DNA of 32,698 nucleotides, taken from Bryobacterales bacterium. GTDB lineage: Bacteria; Acidobacteriota; Terriglobia; Bryobacterales; Bryobacteraceae. How positions within the stretch are numbered: position 1 is the first letter of the stretch; every line of letters begins with the position of its first letter. The stretch spans positions 3,100-35,797 of the forward strand of contig PMKM01000067.1 in NCBI GenBank assembly GCA_003157745.1. The letters are read 5' to 3'. The position numbers were made by a program, and so were the translations under genes. The notes under the pieces are model-generated. The model searched no databases and was not told the DNA's origin. It worked only from the letters and a program-made list of their open reading frames with translations. Shown in pieces: positions 7,118 through 16,000 of this stretch.

Positions 7118-8545
7118 TCAGTTGCCGCGTTTGCGCGCGATGGCGATCAGGCTGATGGAGGGCCAGGGGAGGGCGCGGTCGATCAGGCGCCAGAGCCAGA
7201 CCAGGCGGTCGAAGAACCAGAGGGCGAAGCGGCTGGAATTGCGGCGTTTGAGAACGCGGCCGGTGAACCACCAGCCGGGGCGGGTGATGCGGTTGAAATA
7301 GAGGACGCGCTCGACGGCGAGGCCGGCGGCTTCCAGGCGGGTGCGCAATTCAGTTTCGGTGTAGCGGCGGAAGTGGTGGAGTTCCTCGTCGAGCGTGCCG
7401 TAGATAGACTGATCCTGCGGCACGAGCACGATGGCTACGCCGCCGGGCGAGAGAGCGGCGGCGATATTGGCGAGGCCGGTGGCGTCGTCCTCGATGTGTT
7501 CGAGCACGTTGAGGCAGATGACGGTATCGGCCAGGGCGGCGAGGGGGACGAAATCGGCAGGGACGCCCAGGTCGCAATGCATCAGCTTCACGTTGGGGCG
7601 GAGCTGGAAACGGACGCGCAAGCGGGCCAGATGTTCGGCATCGATATCGGTGGCGATGTAGAGCTGGCGGCGCGGGGCGAGGTGGCGCGAGAGGTTGCCC
7701 ATGCCGGCGCCGATTTCGAGGACGCGCGCGCCGACCCAGGGGCGGATCGAGTCCGCCATCCAGCGATTGAAGCGCGGGGTCTGCGAGAGGGCGTCCAACA
7801 TGCCGGCGCCGCGGTCGGAGTAAATATCGCGGCGCACGCCGTACCAGAGGACGGCGACGAGCGCCCAGACGGCGTCGCGGAAACCGATCTTCTTGCCTTC
7901 CTCGTAAGTGCGGCCGCGGTAACTGATGGGAACCTCATAGAGCGCGACGCGGCGCTGGGCGAGCTTGACGGTGATCTCGGGATCGAAAGCGAAGCCGTTG
8001 GACCGCAGCGGGATGGAGCGCACGAGCGAGAGACGAAACGCCTTGTAGCCGGTTTCCATGTCGGTGAGATTCAAGTCGGCGACGGCGTTGCCGACGGTGG
8101 TGAGGAAATGGTTGGCGAGCGAATGCCAGAAGTACATGACGCGGCGCTCGCCGGAGCTGGCGAAGCGGGAGCCGAAGACGGCGTCGGCGTGGCCCTCGAG
8201 CAGGGGGGAGAGGACGCGGGCGAGGTCGAGGGGATTGTACTCGAGATCGCTATCCTGGACGACGGCGAATTCGCCGGCGGCGTGTTCGATGGCAGTGCGG
8301 ATGGCGGCGCCCTTGCCGCGGTTGCGGGGGTGACGAAGGATGCGGACGATGCGGGGGTGCTGGCGGGCCAACTCGTCGAGGACTTCGGCGGAATCGTCGG
8401 TCGAGCCGTCGTCGACGGCCACAATTTCGACCGGGACCTGCTGCCATAGCGGCACGGCGAGGAGGCGGGCGAACAGCGCGGGCAGGTACTCGGCTTCGTT
8501 GAACACCGGGACCAGGATCGAGACTCGGGGATTCGCGGGTATCAA
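7118..8545 (-). CDS. GT2 glycosyltransferase fused to SAM-dependent methyltransferase
   Basis: The protein has 475 residues. Residues ~7-235 are a family 2 glycosyltransferase of the dolichol-phosphate mannosyltransferase type: 'VSILVPVFNEAEYLP' at the start, DDGS at 45-48, 'NRGKGAAIRTAIE', the metal-binding region 'VVQDSDLEYNP', and 'TDMETGYKAFR'. Residues ~260-420 are a class I methyltransferase with motif I 'VLEIGAGMGNLSRHL' and the later motif 'VICLNVLEHIEDD'. The fused enzyme presumably glycosylates a lipid carrier and methylates the product or a linked sugar. The start is taken as TTG 8545 because no ATG or GTG lies in frame upstream of the conserved first strand; no clear ribosome-binding site is seen. 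It is divergent from the FecR gene at 8679. The end of the gene abuts the 6829-7092 fragment, so rearrangement stopped just short of its stop codon. Confidence 0.9.
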   Translation of the reverse strand: MIPANPRVSILVPVFNEAEYLPALFARLLAVPLWQQVPVEIVAVDDGSTDDSAEVLDELARQHPRIVRILRHPRNRGKGAAIRTAIEHAAGEFAVVQDSDLEYNPLDLARVLSPLLEGHADAVFGSRFASSGERRVMYFWHSLANHFLTTVGNAVADLNLTDMETGYKAFRLSLVRSIPLRSNGFAFDPEITVKLAQRRVALYEVPISYRGRTYEEGKKIGFRDAVWALVAVLWYGVRRDIYSDRGAGMLDALSQTPRFNRWMADSIRPWVGARVLEIGAGMGNLSRHLAPRRQLYIATDIDAEHLARLRVRFQLRPNVKLMHCDLGVPADFVPLAALADTVICLNVLEHIEDDATGLANIAAALSPGGVAIVLVPQDQSIYGTLDEELHHFRRYTETELRTRLEAAGLAVERVLYFNRITRPGWWFTGRVLKRRNSSRFALWFFDRLVWLWRLIDRALPWPSISLIAIARKRGN

Positions 8546-8630
8546 GAGAAGATGGTAGTACGGCGCAGGCAGCGGTGGCGTTGCAGGCGTAAACGCTAGC
8601 GGGTGGCCCTAAATAGCTATCGGTAAGGCA

Positions 8631-8659
8631 TTGACTTCCCGCGTAATCGCGTCAAACTG
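8631..8659 (+). promoter_or_regulatory. Possible promoter of the FecR-domain gene
   Basis: TTGACT at 8631-8636 is a good -35 match, but the hexamer 17 bases downstream (AAACTG, 8654-8659) is a poor -10. A ribosome-binding site (GAGGTGG) lies a few bases before ATG 8679. The 133-base gap also has to hold the promoter of the divergent gene ending at 8545. Confidence 0.3.
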
Positions 8660-8678
8660 GAGATGAGCGAGGTGGACG

Positions 8679-9938
8679 ATGAAACCTACGGCAATCGCAC
8701 TTCTGGCCAGCGCGCTGCTGGCCGTCACCGTTACTCCCGGCCGGGCGCAGTACGTGGTTTCGGCCAAGTCCGGCACGATCAACCTAACCGAAGGCCAGGT
8801 ACAGTTGGATGGCCAGAAGGTGGACGCGTCGATCGCGCGTTACCCGGCGATTAAAGAAGCGAGCGTGCTGCGGACCGAGGACGGGCGCGCCGAGGTGCTG
8901 CTGACGCCGGGCGTCGTGCTGCGCCTGGGCGACCACGCCAGCCTGAAGATGATCACCAACCGGCTGATCGATACGCGGCTGGAGCTGCTGGGCGGCTCGG
9001 CGGTGGTGGAGGCGGACCTGGTGGGCAAGGACACCAGCGTCACGGTGGTGGTGAACGGCACCGCAGTGTCGCTGCCCAAGGCGGGCATTTACCGGTTCAG
9101 TTTCGACCCGGCACAGGTGAAGGTGTTCAAGGGCGAAGCGGCGGTGCTGGCCGGCTCGGCGACCACGCTGGTGGGGGCGGGGAGAATGTGCGCGCTGGGC
9201 GCGACCACGGCCGCGGTCGAGAAGTTTGCGGCCGACGACACGGATGCGCTGGACCATTGGAGCCGCCGCCGCGGCGAGCTGATGTCGATGGCAAACACGG
9301 CGAGCGCGAATTCGCCTTCGGGTAATGGCTTTTATGGTGGCACCGGATTCACGGCCGGGCTGGGAATGCCGTTCATGGGCTGCTCCGGCTACGGAATGAT
9401 GCCTGGGTTTGGCTACGGCGGTTCGCTGTGGGCGATGGGCAGCCCGTACGCGTACTCCGCGAACCCGATGTCGGGCGTCTGGTCGTACAACTCGTGGTAC
9501 GACATGTTCACGTACATGCCGTGCGGCGGCGGGATGAACAGCCCATACGGCTATCCGTATGCGGCACCGGCGGGGGTTGGGAAGTCGCCCACGGTTGTCT
9601 CCGGCCCCACGCGGCGCCCGATAGCGCCTCCCGTCCACCGTCCGACGTTGGCGACGACCATGTCCCTGGCGGATCGTCATCCGATGGCTTTGGCGGTGAA
9701 TGGATTGCGCGGGCCCGGGTTCGCGGCAGGAGCGCGCGCGTCATACGGGTATCGTGGTGCGGCGTCTTCGGAATATGGCGGCTTCGCCAGCAGCGGGTCG
9801 GGCAATTCGAGCGCGTCCTCCAGCTCCACAACCGCTGGCACCGCGTTTAGCGGAACGGCGACTCACGGCAACGCAGGCGTGGGCGCGGCGGTCTCGACAC
9901 GGGGCGGAGGCGGTAGCGGGGGCGGTAGCCACCGGTAG
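8679..9938 (+). CDS. Secreted FecR-domain protein with Gly/Ser/Tyr-rich tail
   Basis: The protein has 419 residues. Residues 1-23 are a signal peptide ending GRA. Residues ~25-190 form a beta-rich domain with 'TEDGRAEVLLTPGVVLRLGDHASLKM' and 'DTRLELLGGSAVVEADL', typical of FecR-type domains of exported acidobacterial proteins. There is no TonB-system sigma factor or receptor nearby, so a role in iron signalling is not implied. Residues ~210-310 are Gly/Tyr/Met/Pro-rich (MPFMGCSGYGMMPGFGYGG), and the last ~110 residues are Ser/Ala/Gly-rich and end GGGGSGGGSHR, probably disordered or wall-associated. It is transcribed alone and followed by a strong terminator at 9960-9999. The exact function is unknown. 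Confidence 0.85.
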   Translation: MKPTAIALLASALLAVTVTPGRAQYVVSAKSGTINLTEGQVQLDGQKVDASIARYPAIKEASVLRTEDGRAEVLLTPGVVLRLGDHASLKMITNRLIDTRLELLGGSAVVEADLVGKDTSVTVVVNGTAVSLPKAGIYRFSFDPAQVKVFKGEAAVLAGSATTLVGAGRMCALGATTAAVEKFAADDTDALDHWSRRRGELMSMANTASANSPSGNGFYGGTGFTAGLGMPFMGCSGYGMMPGFGYGGSLWAMGSPYAYSANPMSGVWSYNSWYDMFTYMPCGGGMNSPYGYPYAAPAGVGKSPTVVSGPTRRPIAPPVHRPTLATTMSLADRHPMALAVNGLRGPGFAAGARASYGYRGAASSEYGGFASSGSGNSSASSSSTTAGTAFSGTATHGNAGVGAAVSTRGGGGSGGGSHR

Positions 9939-9959
9939 CCTGAGACAGGTTCTTCGGAC

Positions 9960-9999
9960 AAAAAAGGCCGGATAGGGAGGTGCCTATCCGGCCTTTTTT
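9960..9999. terminator. Bidirectional intrinsic terminator
   Basis: The left arm is 9960-9976 (AAAAAAGGCCGGATAGG), the loop is GAGGTG (9977-9982), and the right arm is 9983-9999 (CCTATCCGGCCTTTTTT). The stem is perfect over 17 bases including the A/T tract. It lies 22 bases after the FecR gene stop. Because both strands carry the A/T tract, it could also stop transcription coming from the minus-strand genes to the right. Confidence 0.93.
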
Positions 10000-10014
10000 C
10001 TTTTGCTTGAAGGA

Positions 10015-10047
10015 TATTCCGTAAAGGATAACGTTATCCATGGAATA
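10015..10047. promoter_or_regulatory. Palindromic site (candidate operator)
   Basis: GGATAACGTTATCC at 10026-10039 is a perfect 14-base palindrome. It is flanked by a further inverted pair TATTCC (10015-10020) / GGAATA (10042-10047) with unequal spacing. The core ATAACGTTA occurs again at 10159-10167. The 285-base gap between the FecR terminator and the receiver gene end contains no recognised gene, so binding by a dimeric regulator is possible but unproven. Confidence 0.4.
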
Positions 10048-10223
10048 AATGGCTCAGACGACGGCAACGGCACACGACTATTTTTCAATCACTTAGCGAG
10101 CGTCAGATGGAGGGCGGGCGGAACCAGGAAGCGTGAACTCGCAATTCTGCCGACAAATATAACGTTACACTTCCTGCGGTTAACAGGACTTTCCAAAAGC
10201 ACTGGTTGAACCGCGGACGCGGA

Positions 10224-10664
10224 TTAAACGGCCATTCGCAGCAGGCGGTGGCGGCGGCTGGCGCGGACGCCGATCAATTCGGCCACGTCGCCCAGGAGTG
10301 CGGGCAGATTCTCGGTGTAGATCGAGACCTCGGAGTTTGCCGGCCCGTATCCACCCTTGGGTTCGGTGTGGCCGGAAGTGATGAACGCGGTCGCGGGGCG
10401 ATATTCCTTGACGCGGGCATAGGCGAGCAGGTTGTGACCGGCAGCGTCGGAGCCGCCTTCGCCATCGCTCAGGACGAGATCGTATTCTCCCTCATCGAGC
10501 TTGGCCAGCGCCTCGGCAGGCGTGGCGGCTGCGTCCACCGCATAACCGCTGGCCTGAAGAATGGTCTGGATGGTCAGCCTGGGGGCAAGATCGCCATGCA
10601 TCAGCAAAATTCTGGCGAGTTCCAGAACCCCCGATTTCGAATTGTAGCCAGCCGATATTTGCAT
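10224..10664 (-). CDS. Degenerate response-regulator receiver protein
   Basis: The protein has 146 residues, a single receiver-like domain with no output domain. Residues ~17-130 follow the receiver pattern: first strand ARILLMHGD, helix, second strand, then 'YDLVLSDGEGG' with a candidate phospho-acceptor Asp67, and 'ATAFITSGHTEPKGG' for the Ser/Thr strand. Departures from a standard receiver are a single acidic residue (Asp25) where two are usual after the first strand, and no Lys-Pro at the final strand (SIYTENLPALL instead). It may act as a docking or atypical receiver. No histidine kinase is adjacent. ATG 10664 has only a weak AAAG upstream; a TATAGCT box lies just before it on the minus strand. 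It is separated from the next minus-strand gene by about 255 bases. Confidence 0.75.
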   Translation of the reverse strand: MQISAGYNSKSGVLELARILLMHGDLAPRLTIQTILQASGYAVDAAATPAEALAKLDEGEYDLVLSDGEGGSDAAGHNLLAYARVKEYRPATAFITSGHTEPKGGYGPANSEVSIYTENLPALLGDVAELIGVRASRRHRLLRMAV

Positions 10665-10919
10665 CTTTGGCCCTAGCTATACTTTAACCGAGAATGCCGG
10701 ATTTGTACCCGGAAAATTTTGCGGTTCAGGAGGTTAGGCGGGTGTAACGCTGTCCTTCCGGACGAACCCTATTACCTTTAGTATATGTATGATTGCGACC
10801 TTACCAGACGGGCGCGGGAACGCTTCGGCGGGGGCAAACCGGGCCGTGAATCGGGGGCACTACAGCCGCTGGGCGTCACAGCACCACTCAATGGTGGGAA
10901 ATAGCGGGAGCGGAGGGGG
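10665..10919. other. Intergenic region between the phosphatase end and the receiver start
   Basis: No supported gene is seen in these 255 bases. They hold a likely promoter for the minus-strand receiver gene (TATAGCT close to its start) and a short hairpin CACCA/TGGTG around 10881-10895 that could mark the 3' end of the phosphatase transcript. Confidence 0.35.
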
Positions 10920-12578
10920 TTACAAGCGCCGGGCGACCACCAAAGTGATGTCGTCGGCCTGTGGCGCGCCGGCGGTGAACTCCTTGAGGGCGGCGGTCAC
11001 GGCGGCGACGATGTCACGAGCGGGGCGGGCGCGATTCTCGCTTAACACCTTGACGAAACGCTCCTCGCCGAACTCGTCGAAGTCCGGATTGTTGGCCTCG
11101 GTGACGCCGTCGCTGTAGAGCACCAGGAGGTCGCCGGGGGCCAGGCGGGCGCGTTGTTCGCTGTAAGGAGCCACGGAGAGGACACCCAACACGGGGCCGC
11201 CGCCTTCGAGCATTTCGGCCTCCCCGGAAGCGCGCACCAGGACCGGCGGATTGTGGCCGGCATTAGCGAAGCGCAGCTCGCCCGTAGCGGCATCGAAGAC
11301 GCTAAAGAAGAACGTGATGAAGCGATTGCTGGGGCAAGTGGCGCAAGTGGCCTTGTTGAGCCGGGCCATGAACGCGCCGAGGTCGCCGGGGCTCTCCGCC
11401 AGGACGTGGACGCGCGCGTGGAGGGCCATCATCATCAACGATGCCGGCATGCCCTTGCCCGAGACGTCGCCGAGCGCGAGGCCGACGCTCGAGCCGGGGT
11501 AGGGAAAGAAATCGTAATAGTCGCCGCCCACTGTGCGGCAGGGCACGTTGAAGCCGGCCAGATCGACGCCGGCGATCTCGGGCGCGCGGGCGGGCAACAT
11601 ACCGCCCTGAATCTCGGCCGCCTGGGAGAGATCGCGCTGCATGATGCGCTCGGCGGCTTCGACTTCAGCCAGGCGGGCGTGCTCGATACGGATGGCGGCC
11701 ACGTTGGCCATGACGGTGAGCAGGCTGAGGTCGTTCCTGGTGAACTCGCGCAGGACGAACGGCGAATCCACGTAGATGAGGCCGATGATGCGGTCCTTGG
11801 TTTCGAGCGGCACGGCCATCATGGTGTGGACCTTCTGCTCGACGATGCTCATGCGGCCCTTGAAGGCGTCGTCGAGCTGGGCGTCGCGCACGAGCATGGA
11901 CGATTTCTCACCGAGGACGCGGTCGCGAACCGCGGTCGAGATGCGGAAGCCATCGCCCTTGTGGGCCTTGGGGGTGAGCTGGCCGGCCTCGTCGAGCAGC
12001 AGGAGGACGCCGCGCTGGGCGTTGACGGCCTGAATAGCCAGGTCGAGAATCAGCGGGAAGAGGTCGGCCAGCGGGCGATTTTCCGCCAGTTCCTGGCCGG
12101 CGTGGATCAGTGCCTGCATGGCGGCCGAGGGCTTGGCGCCGCCGCCGGGTTCGACGACGATGGTGCGGTTGGCGTCGTTCAGGCTGGTGACCAGGGTGGA
12201 GGTGCTGGGTGAATCGGTCTCGGGGCCGGAGCCGCCCTCGAAGACGACGACGCCGGGGGCGGCAGCGCTGTCCTCGGCGGCGAAGACGATGGCGAGGTGA
12301 CCGGCCGTGATGCGGTCGCCGGGGCGCAGCGCGAGGCGGGCCTTGAGCGGAATGCCGTTGACGAAGGTCCCGTTCTTACTGCCCAGGTCCTGCACGGTCC
12401 AATCGTCACCGGTCAACTCGAGCGCGAAGTGCTGGCGGGAGAGGCCCGCGTCGTCGGGGAAACTGAGCTCGACGGAGCTGGATCGGCCGACCGCCAAACG
12501 AGTGCCGGAGAGGGGCATGGTTTTGGTTTGGCCGTCGGGACCTTGAATGAGAATTGTGCGGGGCATGGGTGTGACCAT
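10920..12578 (-). CDS. FHA-GAF-SpoIIE (RsbU-type) serine phosphatase
   Basis: The protein has 552 residues from ATG 12578; an ATG at 12566 (MPRTILIQ) is also possible, and the longer frame upstream of 12578 is not supported. Residues ~5-105 are an FHA domain with 'GRSSSVELSFPDDAGLSRQHF' and 'DLGSKNGTFVNG', which binds phosphothreonine. Residues ~150-310 are a GAF domain (LILDLAIQAVNAQRGVLLLLDE, AVPLETKDRIIGLIYVDSPF). Residues ~330-552 are a PP2C/SpoIIE phosphatase with metal-binding 'GGDYYDFF', 'LALGDVSGKGMPASLMM' and 'LYSDGVTEA'. Such proteins dephosphorylate anti-anti-sigma factors or other Ser/Thr-phosphoproteins in response to a GAF-bound signal. No anti-sigma partner is adjacent. Its first ~240 bases occur again, damaged, at 19018-19276. 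Confidence 0.92.
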   Translation of the reverse strand: MVTPMPRTILIQGPDGQTKTMPLSGTRLAVGRSSSVELSFPDDAGLSRQHFALELTGDDWTVQDLGSKNGTFVNGIPLKARLALRPGDRITAGHLAIVFAAEDSAAAPGVVVFEGGSGPETDSPSTSTLVTSLNDANRTIVVEPGGGAKPSAAMQALIHAGQELAENRPLADLFPLILDLAIQAVNAQRGVLLLLDEAGQLTPKAHKGDGFRISTAVRDRVLGEKSSMLVRDAQLDDAFKGRMSIVEQKVHTMMAVPLETKDRIIGLIYVDSPFVLREFTRNDLSLLTVMANVAAIRIEHARLAEVEAAERIMQRDLSQAAEIQGGMLPARAPEIAGVDLAGFNVPCRTVGGDYYDFFPYPGSSVGLALGDVSGKGMPASLMMMALHARVHVLAESPGDLGAFMARLNKATCATCPSNRFITFFFSVFDAATGELRFANAGHNPPVLVRASGEAEMLEGGGPVLGVLSVAPYSEQRARLAPGDLLVLYSDGVTEANNPDFDEFGEERFVKVLSENRARPARDIVAAVTAALKEFTAGAPQADDITLVVARRL

Positions 12579-13022
12579 TTTACTAGACCTATAATAAAAT
12601 CGAGCGAAAGGTCGTAAAGATGGCGATGCCGCATGGGGCGGACTGGCGGTGGATAGCACTCGCGGCGCTCTGGCTTGCGGGCCCCGGCGCCCTAATGCTC
12701 GACCCGGGCTATTCCGGCGGGCGGCTGTTCGATCTGGCCTTTGGTGCTGTGGTCGCCACGGGCTTCACCCGACCGGCCTGCGACAGGCTCCCGAGCGTTC
12801 CCTCCTTCCTTGCCGAGCGCCTACTAACGAATACTATCGGATACTAACCATTTCCGGTATAGCCACGTTGGCGCGGAATTGGAGAGACTGGCTGCTGGTG
12901 GTACTGGTACTCTCAGGCCCTGGTTTCGGAATGTCTCTTCGCAGGCTAGCGAAGGTTCCGCATCACGGTCGCTCGATGCTATCGGACCGCAATCACAAAC
13001 GTACGAAAGGCAAAACCGACCG
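12579..13022. other. Divergent intergenic region with a doubtful small ORF
   Basis: The gap lies between the minus-strand phosphatase and the plus-strand giant gene. A small frame at 12620-12847 (75 residues, with WRWIALAALWLAGPGALM then unremarkable sequence) has no clear ribosome-binding site or homology that I recognise; it may be a remnant. The TATTATAGG read on the minus strand around 12585-12595 could be the -10 region of the phosphatase gene. Nothing else is recognised. Confidence 0.3.
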
Positions 13023-16000
13023 ATGCTGAAAAAACGCATACTGCTGCGCGTGCTGACGGCGCTCGCCGGAGCGCTGCTTCTCTCGACCGCCACCCCTCCC
13101 GCCCAAGCGCAATCGGGCTTATTGGTTTGGGATTCTCTCTCCGCCCCCGCAGGAACGCCGCTGAACGGTCTCGCCACCGGTTCCGGCTGGAGCGGGGCTT
13201 GGTGGACGCAGAACAGCGACGCGTCCGTGCCGGGCTACAGCATCGGCTCCGGCAAGCCGTTGAGCTACTCGACGCTGAGCACCGCCGGCAACTACGCGGT
13301 TGGCGGGCACGAGTGGCTGGCCACGGGGCGCAAGGTCGACGTCGCTTCCACGGGCCCGCTCCAGCAGTATTTGACGGGCAGCCAAGTGGGCAAGTCGGGC
13401 ACCACCGTGTGGGCGAGCTACCTTCTCCGCATCGACACGCCGCCCGCCTCCGACGAGATCTCGGTCTCCTTGCATAGCAACTCGAACGTTCCGTACCTGG
13501 GAACGCCAACCTGGGCGCCCGCGAATATCGCGGCGGGCTACTTCGGCGCTGCGTCGAAGAGCAACGGCGTGGCCTACTGGAGCCTCCGCGTACGCAACGC
13601 GGTGACGCGGACCAGCGTGCCCATCACGGCCGGGCAGACCGTTCTGATCGTGATCCAGGCCGCTTTTGGCCATACCAACAAGGTGAACCTGTACCTCAAT
13701 CCGCCGCTCGGCGGCAGCGCTCCCGCGAAGGCCTCCGCCAGCGCCACCACGGCGTCGTCGGTCGCCTTCGGCGCATTCGCCTTCCTGGCCGGGAGCAGTG
13801 CGGGCAGTGCATCCCTGGACGAAATCCGCATTGGTAGTTCTTTCGCGGCAGTGACTCCCACCGGCGGTGCGCCGGGAGTGCCGCCGGTTTTGGCCGGTCT
13901 CACCGCCACGCCGGGCCCCGTCAAGGTGCAGTTGGCGTGGACGGCCTCGGCCGCCGCCACGTCCTACAACGTGAAGCGTTCCGGCGCGAGCGGCGGGCCG
14001 TTCACCACGATTTCCAGCCCCACCGGCACGGCGTACACCGATTCCAACGTGACGCCGGGCACAACGTATTACTACGTGGTTTCGGCGGTTAACGCCGGCG
14101 GTGAGAGCGCCAACTCGTCACCTGTCAGCGCCGTGCCGCAAGCGGCCGCCGTCGCCCCGGCGATCACTACCCAGCCGAAGAGCCAGACGGTGACGGCCGG
14201 ACAGACGGCCAGTTTCAGCGTGGCGGCGAGCGGGACGGCGCCGCTGAGCTACCAGTGGAGCAAGAACGGGACCGCGATCGGCGGAGCGACTTCGACCAGC
14301 TACACGACTCCCGCGACGACCACCGCGGACAGCGGTTCGACGTTCACCGTGAAGGTGACCAACAGCGCTGGCAGTGCGACCAGCAACGGGGCCACGTTGA
14401 GCGTGAAGCAGAGCCTGACGCCGCAGACGATCGCGTTCAATAATCCAGGCGCGCAGACGGTGGGCACGCCGCTGACGCTGTCGGCCACGGCCAGTTCGGG
14501 GTTGACGGTAAGCTTCACTTCAAGCACGACGAGCGTCTGCACGGTAAGCGGCGGCACGGCCACGTTCGTGACTGCCGGCACCTGTTCGATCACCGCTTCG
14601 CAATCCGGCAACGGTACTTACGCGGTGGCGGCGCCGGTTACGCAGAGCTTCACGGTCCATGCCGCTCTGATCGCGCAGAGCATCGCCTTCGCCAATCCGG
14701 GCGCGCAGACGGTGGGAACGCCCCTGGCACTTGTCGCCTCGGCCAGTTCAGGCTTGACGGTCTCTTTTGCGTCGACTACATCCAGCGTGTGCACAGTTAG
14801 CGGTGCGACGGCTACCTTCGTCGCCGCTGGCACCTGTTCGGTCCAGGCCACGCAGGCCGGCAACGCGACCTATGCGGCAGCTACGCCGGTTCAGCAGAGC
14901 TTCACGGTCAATGCGGCCCCGATTGCGCAATCGATCACCTTCGCCAATCCGGGTGCGCAAACGGTGGGCACTCCGCTGACCCTCTCGGCCGCTGCAACCT
15001 CCGGCCTGACGGTTAGTTTCACCTCAACGACAACCAGCGTTTGCACGGTCGGCGGAACGACTGCGACTTTCACCGCAAGTGGCACCTGCACGATCCAGGC
15101 GACCCAACCGGGCAATGCCACTTACGCCGCAGCGACGCCGGTGAATCAAAGCTTCACGGTGAATCCAGCTCCGCCTGTGCCGATCACGAGTATTGCGATT
15201 CCCTCCGCAGCGACGGTGGCTGTCGGGGAGACGACCACGATTACTCCCACCGTGCTGCCCGCGAAGGCGGCCAATAGGACCCTGACCTGGAACTCCGGCG
15301 ACACGACGATCGCAACGGTAAGCGCGGCGGGCGTGGTCACCGGCATCATGCAGGGCACCGTGACCGTCACCGCCACGGCGACAGACGGTTCGGGTGTCGT
15401 CTCCAACGACTGCACGGTCACGGTGACGGCGGCCACATCGGTGCAATCGAACTATTTCGGAATCAACATCTCTACGGATCTTGACTGGGATAACAATCGC
15501 ATGTTTGCCGATGCCATGAAGAGTTCGCGGGCTTGGGGAACCTCAAGCGATGCGGGCGCCACCCTTCCAACAAGCGCCCTGGACGTAAACGGATGGCCGA
15601 CACAGGATGCCTCCCTTTACGTGTGGGCCGGCATCGACCGCATGCAGGGGACGTATGCCCTGAGCTTCAATGGCCAAGCAACCGTACAGCCCAGTTCCGG
15701 CAGTATCGCCAACCAGGCCTACAACTCTTCTACAAATCTGACTAAGGCTACCTTGACCTACACAGCTTCGGATTCAAATTACCTGACGCTGGCCTTTACC
15801 AATACCAAGCGCACGTCGAGTAGCAGCACAAATACCGGTATAACGAATGTGGTCTTGATGCGGCCGAGCGCCGTGGGCAGCGCAACTCCGCTGCCTGCCA
15901 CTCAGGTATTCAACCCACCATTCCTGGCGGCCCTCAGCGATTTTGCCGCACTACGCACAATGGACTTCTCCGCGACGAATGGCAATGAGATTGTCCACTG

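Noticed and set aside
6911-8449. A 512-residue plus-strand frame opposite the GT2-methyltransferase
   Set aside because: It is Gly/Ala/Glu-rich without recognisable motifs, whereas the minus strand has intact glycosyltransferase and methyltransferase motifs.
11154-12212. A long plus-strand frame opposite the FHA-SpoIIE gene
   Set aside because: It is a complement of coding DNA; the FHA, GAF and SpoIIE motifs lie on the minus strand.
12879-13022. A longer N-terminus for the giant hydrolase protein
   Set aside because: The extra 48 residues lack a signal peptide and natural composition; the ATG at 13023 starts a clear signal peptide.
14424-15179. Regular repeats taken as a CRISPR array or satellite
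   Set aside because: The period is 252 bases, in frame, and every unit is protein-coding with conserved residues, so this is a protein repeat.
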